Below are positions 14,603 through 24,163 of a stretch of DNA of 64,000 nucleotides, piece by piece (the stretch's first letter is position 1; the number at the start of each line of letters is the position of its first letter). Where the stretch lies: positions 62,001 through 126,000 of the forward strand of contig JAAESI010000030.1 in assembly GCA_024229515.1 (NCBI GenBank), read 5' to 3'. The notes beneath the pieces are model-generated. The model worked only from the letters and a program-made list of their open reading frames with translations, had not been told where the DNA came from and did no database searches. The position numbers and the translations under genes are program-made. Source of the stretch: Pseudomonadota bacterium (GTDB taxonomy: Bacteria; Myxococcota_A; UBA796; UBA9615).

Positions 14603-17600
14603 ATGCGTTCCTGGAGGCTTCGTACCGGGCGGTCAGCGCATCGAGCCGATCGGCCTGCGCATCCAGCCCCCCCCGGCGCGCGATCGCGCCTGCCCAGCGG
14701 AGCCCATCGAGGCACTCCTGGGCCCACCGCATCCACGTCTGCTGGTGTTCGTGCGAACGCAGCGCGGAGTCGAGGCCAGCGGCATCCCCCCGGGCCGCGA
14801 GGATGGGCAGGCGAAGCAGATCGGCGATCTGGATCATCGGCTCGCGCCCGTCGGCCACGAACCGCGCCCGCGCCAACTCCAGCGGCGCTGACGCCTCCTC
14901 GAAGCGCGCGCCCCCCATCAGCACCATCACCAGGTTCAGCCGCACGAGCGAGGCCCACGACCACCCGCCCGCGTCGAAGATGACCAGGGACTCGCGCAGG
15001 CTCTCCTCGGCGAGGGCCAGGTCGCCGGTCTTGCGGGCCACGTCGCCGAGCACGTTGAGCACGTTGGCCAACTGCGACCGCGAGCCCACCCGCTGGGCGC
15101 ACAGGCGCGCCCGCTTGAGCCACACCAGCGCCGCCGCCGGGTCGGTCTTGCCCACGATCGAGCCCATGTGCACGCAGGCGCTGCTGATCACGGCGACGTC
15201 CCCGGCGGCCTCCGCGGCCTCCAGCCCCCGCTGGGCGTAGGCGGCGCCCTGTTCGTCGTCATCGACGTGGTTGAACAGCTCGGCGAGGCCCAGCCAGGCG
15301 CGCGCCAGACCGCGCTGATCGTCGATCCGCTTCAGCAGCTTCACGGCGTGGCGGAACAGCTTCGCCGCCTCTTTGCGATCGCCTTGGAGGAGGCGGGCCC
15401 AGGCCAGACCGGTGGCGGCGCGGGCGGTCGCTTCGGGCAGATCGCGGGCCCCCGCCAGCTCGTACGCTTCGCGGAGCAGCTCGGCACCCTCGGGCAGGTC
15501 CTTGCCGTCGCGCATGAGGCGGCCCATGAGGGTGCGGAGCCGAACCGTGACCTCGTCGCAGCTGGCGGCCTCCGACTCGGCGAGCACCGCCGCGGCCCGA
15601 TCCAGGAGCTCGCGCTCGGGCCCGACCACGAACCGCTCCAGCTCCAGCCCGCGAGCGCGGGCACGCAGCCGTTCCACGTTCCCCGCCCCCGCCTCGGGGC
15701 CGTTCAAGGCGTCCATGAGGAGGCCGTGGACCTGCCGAGCGGCGGCCACGTCACCTCGGCGATCGTGATGCTCCAGCGCCGCCCACAGATCGGGGGCCGC
15801 CTGCTCGACGTCGCCCGCGGCGAGCCGGTGGCGGGCGCGCTGCTCCACCGCCGCGGGCTCGTCACTGGCCTCCAGCGCATCGGCGCAGCGGGTGTTCAAC
15901 GAGGCCAGGTGGCCGCCCTCCTCGGCCGACCGCAAGATGCTCTCCCGCGCCATGCCGTGGACGAACGCCCAGCCCGACTCGGTGGCGGAGATCAGGCCCG
16001 CCCGCATCAACGCCACGAGCACCGGTCCGAGCTCGGCCGCCGGCCGTCCGCAGGCCTGACGCCAGAGCGCCATGTCGACCTGGGCTCCGAGCACCGCGCC
16101 AACCTCGACGGCGTCGCGGGCGTCCGTCCCGATCGCCTCCCCGAAGCGAGCGGTCCAGAGGTCGTGGATGTCGTCCGGGATGGTGAGCTGCGCCCCCTCG
16201 GCGGGCACAAACCCGTCCCGGGTGGGCACGAGCACGCCCCGCTGCACCCAGTCGCCGACGAGCTGGAGGGCGAACAGCGGGCTCCCTCCGGTGCGCTGCA
16301 CGACCTCCTCGGTGAGGCGGCTGTCCAGCCGAAGGAGCTCGTGCACCAACCGGCGGTGGTCGGCCTCCAGCAGCCGCGTCAAAGGCAGCGGCTGGGTCCC
16401 GTCCAGGGCCAGGAGGGCGTCGAGTTGGGCGGCTTCGTCGCTGCCGTCCGCGAGCCCTTCGTCGCGCACGGTCAGGAGCAGGAGCACCGGGTGGCGCTCG
16501 TCGTTGCGGCGGCTGATCAGGTGATGCGCGAGGCGGAGCGCGTCGCCGCCCCACTGCGCGTCGTCCAGCCAGAGGATCACGGGACGCCGAGCGGCCTCGA
16601 GGGCGAGCAGATCCGACAGGGTCTGGTGTCGATGCTCGGGCTTGTCGAAGCGGACCCGGTACTCGGCATCGAGGGCCCGGCTGACCCCCGGCTGCACCAA
16701 TTCGGCGGCGGCCGACCGCAGGTACATGTCCTTGCGCCCGCGCGCCCCCAGCCAGCGGCCGGCGGCCAGAAGCAGTCCGTTGCGACGGGTGCCTCGGGCC
16801 GACAGCAGGCGCGCGACCATCGGGCCGATGCCGTCGGCGGGACCGGCGGGATCGGCGTGCACGGCGCGCACGACGCTGGCGACCCCAAGCTCCTCGGCCC
16901 GCTCCGCCATCCACTTGACGAGCCGGCTCTTGCCCACGCCGGAGGCCCCCCGCACCACCACCCCGCGGGAGGTGCCTTCACGGATCACGTCGTGGAGCGC
17001 GCCCCAGATCCGATCCCGTTCCTCGTGCCGCCCCACCAGCGGCACCGTGCGGCTCGCGTACAGCCCCAGGCCGGCGCCGAACAGCCGCGGGGGCGGGGAC
17101 GACTCGGGACGCCGCCAGTCTTCCGGAGTGGGAGGACGGGGGTGCCGGACTTCGGTGTCGGGCGCTGCGGCCTGCTCTTCCGGAGGGTTCTCGGGGATCG
17201 GCAGCGAGTCGGTGAGGGCGAGGGCGGTGGCGTCCACCCGGGTCGCGTCCTCCGACATCGTCAACGCCGCGGTCTGGTCGCCGCCCGAGGCCATCGACAG
17301 CAGTTGGGTCCGGGTCGCCCGCCCCAGCGCCTCACCGGCGGGGATGAGGTCCGCCGCGAGCGCCTCCTCTAGAGCCATGGGGGCGAGCTCGCGCAGCGAC
17401 CAGGCGGCGTCCGCGGCGCACTGGAAGCGGTCCTCGGGACGACGCGCCAGCAGGGTGTGCAGCCACGTCACCAGCGCCGGGGGCACCGGATCGAGGGGCT
17501 CCAGATCGGGCAGCTTGCCGCCGACGTGGGCCGCCATCAGCTTGGCCAGCGGCTGGTGGCTCCCGTAGGGCGGCGACCCCGTCAGCAGCGCCCACGCCAG

Positions 17601-18266
17601 GCAGCCGACGGCGTACAGGTCCGTCCACGGACCGATGCGGCGGACCTCCCCCAGGAGCTGCTCCGGCGCGCAGAAGGCCGGACTCCCCGCAAACTCGGTC
17701 TCCAGGCTCACGTCGCCGCTGTCGGGGTCGGCCATGCGGGCGATGCCGAAGTCGGTGAGCTTCAGCCCCGGCCGCTGGTCCAGCGACGTGCCGATGAGCA
17801 CGTTCCCGGGCTTGATGTCCCGGTGGATGACCCCGCGCGCGTGGCTGTGGGCGAGGGCATCCAGCAGGGACAGCAGCACCGGACGCACCCGCGGCCAGCT
17901 GAGCATCCCGCGGTGGTCGTGGAGCGTGCCCCCGGAGCAGAGCTCCATCACGAGCCACGGCGACGCCGCGGGGAGGTGTCCGTCGCTGGCCTCAGCCTCG
18001 GCGTCGGTGACCTCGCCCAGGTCGAGCACGTGCACGATCGCGGGGTGGTGCAGCGACGCGACGGCCCGCACCTCGATCGCGAACTGCTCCAGGATGCGGC
18101 TTCCCCAGCGCAGCGACGGTCGAATCAGCTTGATGGCGACGGGCACGCCGTCGACCCGGTGACGTCCCCGCCAGACGGTGCCCATGCCGCCGCGTCCCAG
18201 GAGCTCGGTCAGCTCGAAGGGGCCGACCGGGATGGGCTGATCGATTTGGAGCTTCTTCGCCACCAA
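14601..18266 (-). CDS. Ser/Thr protein kinase fused to AAA-type ATPase and TPR repeats
   Basis: A 1221-residue protein of the PknK-like class. The Hanks-type kinase domain (about 15-290) has the glycine loop GRGGMGTV, the lysine in VAIKLI, the catalytic loop VIHRDIKPGNVL and LTDFGIARM. A linker leads to a STAND/AAA ATPase with Walker A GASGVGKSRL and Walker B VILWLDDAQWGG. The C-terminal half is a TPR superhelix, which normally binds partners. The kinase is expected to be active. It is encoded 14 bases downstream of a winged-helix ATPase regulator on the same strand, so the two probably form one signalling operon. Substrates are unknown. Confidence 0.88.
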   Translation of the reverse strand: MVAKKLQIDQPIPVGPFELTELLGRGGMGTVWRGRHRVDGVPVAIKLIRPSLRWGSRILEQFAIEVRAVASLHHPAIVHVLDLGEVTDAEAEASDGHLPAASPWLVMELCSGGTLHDHRGMLSWPRVRPVLLSLLDALAHSHARGVIHRDIKPGNVLIGTSLDQRPGLKLTDFGIARMADPDSGDVSLETEFAGSPAFCAPEQLLGEVRRIGPWTDLYAVGCLAWALLTGSPPYGSHQPLAKLMAAHVGGKLPDLEPLDPVPPALVTWLHTLLARRPEDRFQCAADAAWSLRELAPMALEEALAADLIPAGEALGRATRTQLLSMASGGDQTAALTMSEDATRVDATALALTDSLPIPENPPEEQAAAPDTEVRHPRPPTPEDWRRPESSPPPRLFGAGLGLYASRTVPLVGRHEERDRIWGALHDVIREGTSRGVVVRGASGVGKSRLVKWMAERAEELGVASVVRAVHADPAGPADGIGPMVARLLSARGTRRNGLLLAAGRWLGARGRKDMYLRSAAAELVQPGVSRALDAEYRVRFDKPEHRHQTLSDLLALEAARRPVILWLDDAQWGGDALRLAHHLISRRNDERHPVLLLLTVRDEGLADGSDEAAQLDALLALDGTQPLPLTRLLEADHRRLVHELLRLDSRLTEEVVQRTGGSPLFALQLVGDWVQRGVLVPTRDGFVPAEGAQLTIPDDIHDLWTARFGEAIGTDARDAVEVGAVLGAQVDMALWRQACGRPAAELGPVLVALMRAGLISATESGWAFVHGMARESILRSAEEGGHLASLNTRCADALEASDEPAAVEQRARHRLAAGDVEQAAPDLWAALEHHDRRGDVAAARQVHGLLMDALNGPEAGAGNVERLRARARGLELERFVVGPERELLDRAAAVLAESEAASCDEVTVRLRTLMGRLMRDGKDLPEGAELLREAYELAGARDLPEATARAATGLAWARLLQGDRKEAAKLFRHAVKLLKRIDDQRGLARAWLGLAELFNHVDDDEQGAAYAQRGLEAAEAAGDVAVISSACVHMGSIVGKTDPAAALVWLKRARLCAQRVGSRSQLANVLNVLGDVARKTGDLALAEESLRESLVIFDAGGWSWASLVRLNLVMVLMGGARFEEASAPLELARARFVADGREPMIQIADLLRLPILAARGDAAGLDSALRSHEHQQTWMRWAQECLDGLRWAGAIARRGGLDAQADRLDALTARYEASRNA

Positions 18267-18280
18267 CCGAGGTTAGCGAA

Positions 18281-21028
18281 TCACCGCCCCAGCACGCTGG
18301 CAGGTTCGTCGGCCATCGACAGCTCGGCCTCGTGGACCGCCTCGTGGTGCAGCTCCTCGGAACGATCGAGCTCGCCGAGGTCGGCCTCCCGTTCGGACCA
18401 CCGCATCAGCAGGTCGTGCAGGTCGGAGCGGAGGCTGGCGTCGGCCAGGAGGGTCCTGGCCGACAGCATCGACACGCGGGCCACGTCCGCTTGCCCCTGG
18501 GCGAACTGCAGCTCCCCCCAAAGGCCGAGAAACAGGGCACGCATGCGGGGATGACCGAGCTCCTCGGCGAGGGCGAGCGCGCCAGTCAGCTGCCGCTCCG
18601 CATTCCCGTGGCGGCCGAGCGCGAGCATCAGCTCCCCCATCGAGCCGCGGGCCGCCGCTTCCAACCGCGAACTCCGCACCTCCAGCGCGATCGCGAGGCC
18701 TTCTTCCAACAACGGGCGCGCGCCCGTGCAGTCGCCCCAGCTGAGCTTGAGCCCGCCGAAGCTGATCGAGCTCCCGGCCTCCCCGCCCCGGTCGCCGAGC
18801 TCTCGACGGAGCGCCAGCGATCGCTCCAGCAGCTCGCACGCTTCGTCGCGACGGTCGTGCAGCGCCTGCAGGGAGGCGACCGCGTCCAGGAGCGTCGCCT
18901 CCATCGGACGGTCCCCGATCTCCTCCGCCGCGGTCAGGGCCGCCTCGAACATCGACAGCGCCCGCACGGGCCGGCCGCGGTGGAAGTCGATCCGGCCCAG
19001 CTCATCCAGCATCCGGGTCTCGGTCCGCCGATCACACGTCGCCCGGGCCAGATCCAACGCCGTCTCCAGCTCCGCACGCGACTCCTTGATCTGACCGGCC
19101 GCGCGCAGCACCGCGCCGTGGGTCCCGTGGCACCGGGCCCGAAGCGAAGGGTCGTCGGCCACGCCCGCTGCTGCCACCGCCGCCCGGGCTTCCCCGGTGG
19201 CGGCCGCGAGGTCGGAGTGGAGCAACGCGCGAGCTCGCGCCCGATGAATGGACGTGTCCAGCACCGCTCCGGCCCCGGCCCAGGGCACGATCCGATCCAG
19301 CATCGCCAACGCGGGACCCTGGCGTCCGGCCACCAGCAGCCCCTCGGCCCCCGCGAGCAGCAAGGAAGCCCGCTCCTCGTCGCCCAGCGCATCCAGCGCG
19401 AGGGTCGAATCCAGCAGGCCCCCGTAGGCCAGCAGCGGCCCCCGGAACCGCCCCACCGCGAGCAACGCCTCGACGCAGCCGGAGGCAACTTCGGCGTCTC
19501 CGCGGTCGATCGCGCGGCGCGCCGCCTCGACCAGGTCGGCGCGCCCCGTGACGAGCTGACCGAGCCCGGCCGCCGTGCCCCGAGCCTCCAGCGCCTCCAG
19601 GGAATCGGGATCTCCGAGCCACCGGTACCACTGCCCGTGGCGGACCTCCGCGTCGCCGGCCCCCGGCTGCTCGCTGGCGAACTGCCGCACGGCCTCGAAC
19701 AAGGTCAACCAGGGCGAGCCCGAGCTTCCATCGGGGGGCGGCACCTGCCGCGCCAACGAACGGGCACAGAGCCTCCGAACCACGGGCAGGGGAGCCTCCT
19801 CGGAGAGCTCCAGGACCGCATCCACGGCGTCCACCGGCGCGGCCCCGACGAACGTCGACAGCTGCACCAGAGCGGTCCGTTCCACGTCCGACAGGAGCTC
19901 CCACGAGGACGCGATCGCGGCCCGCAGGCTGCCGTGCCGAGCGGGTCGGTCGGGCCTCTGCGCCTTGAGCAGATCCAACTGCCGGGCCAGCCGCGACTGC
20001 AGGTCCGAGGGGGCCAGGAACGAGGCCCACCCCGCCGCCAGCTCGATCGCCAGGGGCAGCCCGTCGAGCTTCTCCAGCACCGCCGCCAGCGTCTGCGGTT
20101 CCTTGTAGCCGGCGAGCACATCGGCCCCCGCCCGACAGAGGAACAGCTCCGCGGCGGCCGCCGCCTGCAGCGGTCCCACCGTCACCGTCAGCTCCTCCGA
20201 AATCGACAGCGGCTCCCGGGAGGTGGCCACGATCCGAAGGCTCCCCGGTTCACTCAAGAGCGTGGTGGTGAACGCTCGCGCGGCCGCGAGCGCCTGCTCG
20301 AGGTTGTCGAGGATGAGCACCAACCGGCCGCGACCGCGAAGGGCCGCCGCGAGCCCCGGCTCGGCCTCGTCCCCGGCCAGTTCGATGCCGAGGGCGCCGG
20401 CCACCGAGGCGACGAGATCCTCCTCGGTGAGCGCGCCCGCCGACTCCACCAGCCGCACCTCATCGGCGGCAAGATCATCGACGAGCTGCCTGCCCGCTTC
20501 GATGGCGAGGCGCGACTTGCCCACGCCCGCGGCCCCGGTGATGGTGACCAGCCGCCGCCCTTCCGAGAGGGCATCGAGGGTGTGCTCCAGGTCCTCGCTG
20601 CGCCCGAGCATCGGCCCGTCGAGGGTCGGCAGATCGTGGCGTGGTTCGTCGCCGACCGTGGGTGCGACCTCGTCGATCGTCGCCTCCTCGGGGCGCGGGT
20701 CGGTAGCCTGGAACCGGTAGCCCGCGCCGACGACGGTGACGAGGTGATCAGGCGCGCCCGCGTCGCGCTCGACCTTCGCCCGCAGCCGCCCCATCGTGGT
20801 CTTCACGGTCCGGGAGATGACCCCCCCGCGGTAGCCCCAGACCTCCCGCAGGAGGTCGCGCTGCGACACCACGGCGCCGTCCTGGGACACCAGGTAGGCG
20901 AGCAGCTTCGTCTCGGTGGGGGTGAGGCTGCGGCCGCCATCAGGCCACTGGGCCGCGCGCGCCGCAAAGTCGATGGTGCAGCCAGCCAGCCGCAAAGTCC
21001 GCGGCAGCGTCGCGAGGAGTTCCTCCAT
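18281..21028 (-). CDS. Winged-helix transcriptional regulator with NTPase and TPR domains
   Basis: A 915-residue regulator starting at ATG 21028. Residues about 12-110 form an OmpR/PhoB-type winged helix (SLTPTETKLLAYLVSQDG, SRTVKTTMGRLRAKVERD, VVGAGYRF). A STAND-type NTPase follows, with Walker A GAAGVGKSRL and Walker B RLVLILDNLEQ, then a long TPR array. The layout matches AfsR/MalT-style one-component activators that assemble on ligand and ATP binding. No receiver domain is present. It precedes the kinase-ATPase gene by 14 bases and follows the bactofilin gene by 148 bases on the same strand. Confidence 0.85.
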   Translation of the reverse strand: MEELLATLPRTLRLAGCTIDFAARAAQWPDGGRSLTPTETKLLAYLVSQDGAVVSQRDLLREVWGYRGGVISRTVKTTMGRLRAKVERDAGAPDHLVTVVGAGYRFQATDPRPEEATIDEVAPTVGDEPRHDLPTLDGPMLGRSEDLEHTLDALSEGRRLVTITGAAGVGKSRLAIEAGRQLVDDLAADEVRLVESAGALTEEDLVASVAGALGIELAGDEAEPGLAAALRGRGRLVLILDNLEQALAAARAFTTTLLSEPGSLRIVATSREPLSISEELTVTVGPLQAAAAAELFLCRAGADVLAGYKEPQTLAAVLEKLDGLPLAIELAAGWASFLAPSDLQSRLARQLDLLKAQRPDRPARHGSLRAAIASSWELLSDVERTALVQLSTFVGAAPVDAVDAVLELSEEAPLPVVRRLCARSLARQVPPPDGSSGSPWLTLFEAVRQFASEQPGAGDAEVRHGQWYRWLGDPDSLEALEARGTAAGLGQLVTGRADLVEAARRAIDRGDAEVASGCVEALLAVGRFRGPLLAYGGLLDSTLALDALGDEERASLLLAGAEGLLVAGRQGPALAMLDRIVPWAGAGAVLDTSIHRARARALLHSDLAAATGEARAAVAAAGVADDPSLRARCHGTHGAVLRAAGQIKESRAELETALDLARATCDRRTETRMLDELGRIDFHRGRPVRALSMFEAALTAAEEIGDRPMEATLLDAVASLQALHDRRDEACELLERSLALRRELGDRGGEAGSSISFGGLKLSWGDCTGARPLLEEGLAIALEVRSSRLEAAARGSMGELMLALGRHGNAERQLTGALALAEELGHPRMRALFLGLWGELQFAQGQADVARVSMLSARTLLADASLRSDLHDLLMRWSEREADLGELDRSEELHHEAVHEAELSMADEPASVLGR

Positions 21029-21074
21029 CGCGCAACAGCCTAGCGGGATTGGCTTCGCAAGACGAAGGCGGCCC

Positions 21075-21095
21075 CGAGGCGGGGGACTTGCCTCG
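21075..21095 (-). terminator. Stem-loop downstream of bactofilin
   Basis: CGAGGC and GCCTCG form a perfect 6-bp stem with a nine-base loop, in the gap between the bactofilin stop and the regulator start. No U-run follows, so confidence is low. Confidence 0.35.
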
Positions 21096-21176
21096 AGGCC
21101 GACCTCGTTGCTCAAACATCCGCCAAAAGGCTGGGGAGGACGGATGGAGCGTTTCGTCGGGGGACGAATCTGGTGG

Positions 21177-21812
21177 CTACGGAACCGGCTTGAGCAGCTC
21201 CGAAGGATCACGGGAAGCCGGGGCGCCGCGGCGCTCGGACTTGCCGCCGACCGGGGGCTCGGCCGTCGCGATCTCGTTGGGGTTGTCGACCATCGCAGTC
21301 GCCATGGGCGCGCGACGGGTCGGGGCCCGAACCGAATCCTGGGCGCGGATGTTGTCGGCGATGACGCTCGACATGCGCATCTCACCGTCGAACCGGACCC
21401 CCTCATCCATCGTGATGATGGGCGAGGTGATGTTGCCGACGATGACACCCGGGGCGCGCAGGTCGCAGCGCTCGCGAGCGTTGATGTTGCCTTCGACGCG
21501 ACCGGCGATGATCACCGTGGCGACGTCGATCTCAGCCTCGAGCTCGGCGTCGGGGCCGATCTCCAGGGTGTCGTTGGAGAAGATCTCGCCCGTGAAGCGG
21601 CCGTCGATGCGGACCCGACCTTCGAAGGTGAGCTTGCCCTCGTAGATGCAACCGCGACCGAGGAACGCGTTGAGCTCCGTCGAAGCGCTCTTGCGCGACG
21701 GCACCACCGGCGCCTTGGGGGGCGGCAGTTGGCGGACGTCGTCCTCCATGTCGAATCCGCCCTCCGGCGGCGTGGCAAACAGCGAATCCCTGCGTCCGAA
21801 CTTCATCTCCAT
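21177..21812 (-). CDS. Bactofilin (polymer-forming cytoskeletal protein)
   Basis: A 211-residue bactofilin. The central right-handed beta-helix of short repeats is clear from FLGRGCIYEGKLTFEGRV through GRFTGEIFSNDTLEIG, AELEAEIDVATVIIAG and GVIVGNITSPIITMDEG, flanked by Pro/Arg-rich disordered ends. Bactofilins polymerise without nucleotide. In Myxococcus a bactofilin gene lies next to parAB, and bactofilins there scaffold the ParABS machinery; the position here, five bases after parB, is the same. The first ATG (21812) is used; a second ATG two codons later is possible. Confidence 0.93.
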   Translation of the reverse strand: MEMKFGRRDSLFATPPEGGFDMEDDVRQLPPPKAPVVPSRKSASTELNAFLGRGCIYEGKLTFEGRVRIDGRFTGEIFSNDTLEIGPDAELEAEIDVATVIIAGRVEGNINARERCDLRAPGVIVGNITSPIITMDEGVRFDGEMRMSSVIADNIRAQDSVRAPTRRAPMATAMVDNPNEIATAEPPVGGKSERRGAPASRDPSELLKPVP

Positions 21813-21817
21813 GTCCC

Positions 21818-22702
21818 CTAAAGCAGCCCCTCGATCCGCTCTACGAGTCGGTCGAGATCTTGTCGTGTGTAGTACTCGAGGACGAGCTTCCCGCCCTCAC
21901 CCCTTGCCCGCGGCTTGACCTTCACTCGCGTGCCGAGGTGGCGCGCCAATCGGTCTTGAAGGTCCACCAGGGGTGCGGACAGCTCCCCCGCGGTGGCCCG
22001 TTTGTGTCGTCCTTGCCGGGTCTTGCGAACCAGCTCTTCGGTCTGTCGCACCGACAGCGAGCCGGCCACCACCTGGGTGAAGACCTCGAGCATCGCGTCG
22101 GCACCGGCTTCGTGGAGGCCCAGCAGGGCGCGCCCGTGACCCATCGTCACGGCGCCGCGGCTGAGCGCGTCCAAGATCTCTTCGGGGAGCTTGAGCAGCC
22201 GAAGCTGGTTGCTGATCGTGCTGCGGTCCTTGCCGACCCGGCGCGACAGCTCCTCCTGCGTGTACCCGAACTCCTCGATGAGATCGCGGTACGCTGCCGC
22301 CTCATCCACGGGGTTCAGGTCCTCGCGCATGATGTTCTCGATCAGCGCGATCTCCAGGCTCTCGGCCCGGTCGACCCGGCGGATGATCGCCGGCACGGTG
22401 CGCAGACCGGCCTTGCAGGCGGCCCGGTAGCGGCGCTCGCCCGCGACGATCTCGTAGGTGCCGTCCTTGGGACGGAGGAGAATCGGCTGGATGATCCCCT
22501 GCTCGTGGATCGACGCGGTCAGCTCCGCCAGGGTCTCGGCGTTGAACCGACGACGCGGCTGCATCGGGTTGGCCTTCACCTCGTCGATGGGAATCTGAAC
22601 GACGGCGCCCGAGGCGAGGGCGGCGCGGGGGCTGTCCAGCTCCTCGCGGGCTTCCGGGATCAGGGAGGCGAGCCCGCGACCCAGCGTGTTTCGACCCTTC
22701 AT
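21818..22702 (-). CDS. parB: Chromosome partitioning protein ParB
   Basis: A 294-residue ParB/Spo0J CTPase. The N-terminal domain carries QPRRRFN and the CTP-binding motif AGERRYRA; the helix-turn-helix lies in LSRRVGKDRSTISNQLRLL, and a C-terminal dimerisation domain ends the protein. It loads at parS and spreads as a clamp, forming the centromere complex pulled by ParA. It starts within the parA stop (TGATG), so the two are translationally coupled. Variant parS sites are present in this window in and at the start of mnmG, 2-4 kb away. Confidence 0.97.
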   Translation of the reverse strand: MKGRNTLGRGLASLIPEAREELDSPRAALASGAVVQIPIDEVKANPMQPRRRFNAETLAELTASIHEQGIIQPILLRPKDGTYEIVAGERRYRAACKAGLRTVPAIIRRVDRAESLEIALIENIMREDLNPVDEAAAYRDLIEEFGYTQEELSRRVGKDRSTISNQLRLLKLPEEILDALSRGAVTMGHGRALLGLHEAGADAMLEVFTQVVAGSLSVRQTEELVRKTRQGRHKRATAGELSAPLVDLQDRLARHLGTRVKVKPRARGEGGKLVLEYYTRQDLDRLVERIEGLL

Positions 22703-23502
22703 CAGGCGCTCCGAATGGCGCGGCCAGGACGAACCGCTGCGTGGTGACGCTCCAGCAGCTCCCGGGCCAGGCCCAGGTACGCCAGCGAGCCCTTGGCCCG
22801 AACGTCGTAGAGGATGATCGGCTTGCCGAACGAGGGAGCCTCACCGAGGCGTACGTTCCGCGGGATGGTCGTGTCGAAGACCTTCGTGCCGAAGTGAGCG
22901 CGCACGTCGTTCTCGACCTGCTGGCTCAACCGGTTCCGGTTGTCGACCATCGTCAGGAGGATCCCCTCCCACTGCAGCGCCGGGTTCAACCGCCGCTGGA
23001 TGAGCTGCACCGTGCGGGTCAGCTCGCCGAGCCCTTCCAGCGCGAAGTACTCCGCCTGCAGGGGGATGAGCACCGAGTCGGCCGCCGTCAGCGAGTTCAG
23101 GGTCAGCAGACCGAGGCTCGGGGGGCAGTCGATGAAGATGTAGTCGAAGGCGGAGCTGACCGTCTTGAGGGCGTCGTCGAGGCGATGCTCGCGCGCCATC
23201 GCGCTTGTCAGCTCGATCTCGGCTCCCACCAGGTCGCTGTTTGCGGGTGCCACGCTAAGCCACGGAAGATCCGTGGGGACGATGACCTCGGCGAGGGGAA
23301 CGTCGTTGCAGAGCACGTCGTAGATCGACCGCTCGACTTCGGACTTGTTGATGCCCAGACCGCTGGAGGCGTTGCCCTGCGGGTCCATGTCGACGAGGAG
23401 CACACGCCGTTCCGCAGCCGCCACACAAGCGGCGAGGTTCACCGCGGTGGTCGTCTTGCCGACGCCGCCCTTCTGGTTGCTGATCGTGATGATGCGCGCC
23501 AT
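22702..23502 (-). CDS. parA: Chromosome partitioning ATPase ParA
   Basis: A 266-residue deviant-Walker ParA/Soj ATPase of normal length. [17 protein letters not shown] holds both Walker lysines, VLLVDMDPQGNASSGLG is the A' motif and FIDCPPSLGLLTLN the Walker B region. There is no N-terminal HTH, so it is the chromosomal small type. It drives origin segregation with ParB. A rsmG terminator lies between it and rsmG, so parA should have its own promoter in the 73-bp gap. Confidence 0.97.
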   Translation of the reverse strand: MARIITISNQKGGVGKTTTAVNLAACVAAAERRVLLVDMDPQGNASSGLGINKSEVERSIYDVLCNDVPLAEVIVPTDLPWLSVAPANSDLVGAEIELTSAMAREHRLDDALKTVSSAFDYIFIDCPPSLGLLTLNSLTAADSVLIPLQAEYFALEGLGELTRTVQLIQRRLNPALQWEGILLTMVDNRNRLSQQVENDVRAHFGTKVFDTTIPRNVRLGEAPSFGKPIILYDVRAKGSLAYLGLARELLERHHAAVRPGRAIRSA

Positions 23503-23550
23503 GTGCGTCGAGCGTAAATCGCTCTTACATGCGCGCGCAATGCAAAACTG

Positions 23551-23577
23551 GGAAAAACCGCCAAATGCGGCAGGTTT
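23551..23577 (-). terminator. Intrinsic terminator after rsmG
   Basis: On the minus strand AAACC-GCC pairs with GGC-GGTTT with one bulged base and a six-base loop, followed by a run of T. The stem overlaps the rsmG stop codon. It separates the mnmG-rsmG unit from parAB. Confidence 0.72.
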
Positions 23578-24163
23578 ACTTGTAGAGCGCGTGCAGCCGA
23601 TTGGCCGAGGGACGGCCGGGAACCGTTCGCACGATCTCCCATCCCGACGCGATCGGGGCCGGTGATGCCACGGACAACACGCACGCGGTCGCCCCCAGTC
23701 GGCCCGCGTCGCCGAGCACCTCGGCGGGCGCCTTGAACGCTCGCGCCGTGATCACCGGGAGGATGTCCAGGTCCAGGTCCTCGAGCCGGGTGTGGTGGAC
23801 GGTAACTTCCGCCAGATTCATGGCGCGGATCGCCGCACGCAGGAACGCGACGCGCTTGCGGCGGGACTCCACGAGGTGAAATCGACGCTTCGGGAGCGCC
23901 GAGGCGAGGATCAACGCGGGGAGTCCGCAGCCGGAACCGAGATCGAGTACGGGCCCCTCGGTCTCCTTCAGCAGCCGAACCGCCATCCATGCATCCGCGA
24001 TCCCCTCCCGCATGAGCCCATCGGCCGTGCGCCAGCCGACGAGCCGCTGGGCGCGACTCCACTTCTCCAGCGTCTCGCTCCAGGTGACGATCCGCTCCGC
24101 CACGTCGTGTTCCACCCCCGAGAACTCCGAGAGCACCCGCCCCAACGGCACCGCCAAGGTCAT
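23576..24163 (-). CDS. rsmG: 16S rRNA (guanine527-N7)-methyltransferase RsmG
   Basis: A 195-residue RsmG/GidB. The SAM-binding loop reads VLDLGSGCGLPALILA, followed by FHLVESRRKRVAFLR, both diagnostic. It methylates G527 of 16S rRNA; loss gives low-level streptomycin resistance in many bacteria. The ATG at 24163 overlaps the mnmG stop by 4 bases, so it is translated together with mnmG. Confidence 0.95.
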   Translation of the reverse strand: MTLAVPLGRVLSEFSGVEHDVAERIVTWSETLEKWSRAQRLVGWRTADGLMREGIADAWMAVRLLKETEGPVLDLGSGCGLPALILASALPKRRFHLVESRRKRVAFLRAAIRAMNLAEVTVHHTRLEDLDLDILPVITARAFKAPAEVLGDAGRLGATACVLSVASPAPIASGWEIVRTVPGRPSANRLHALYK

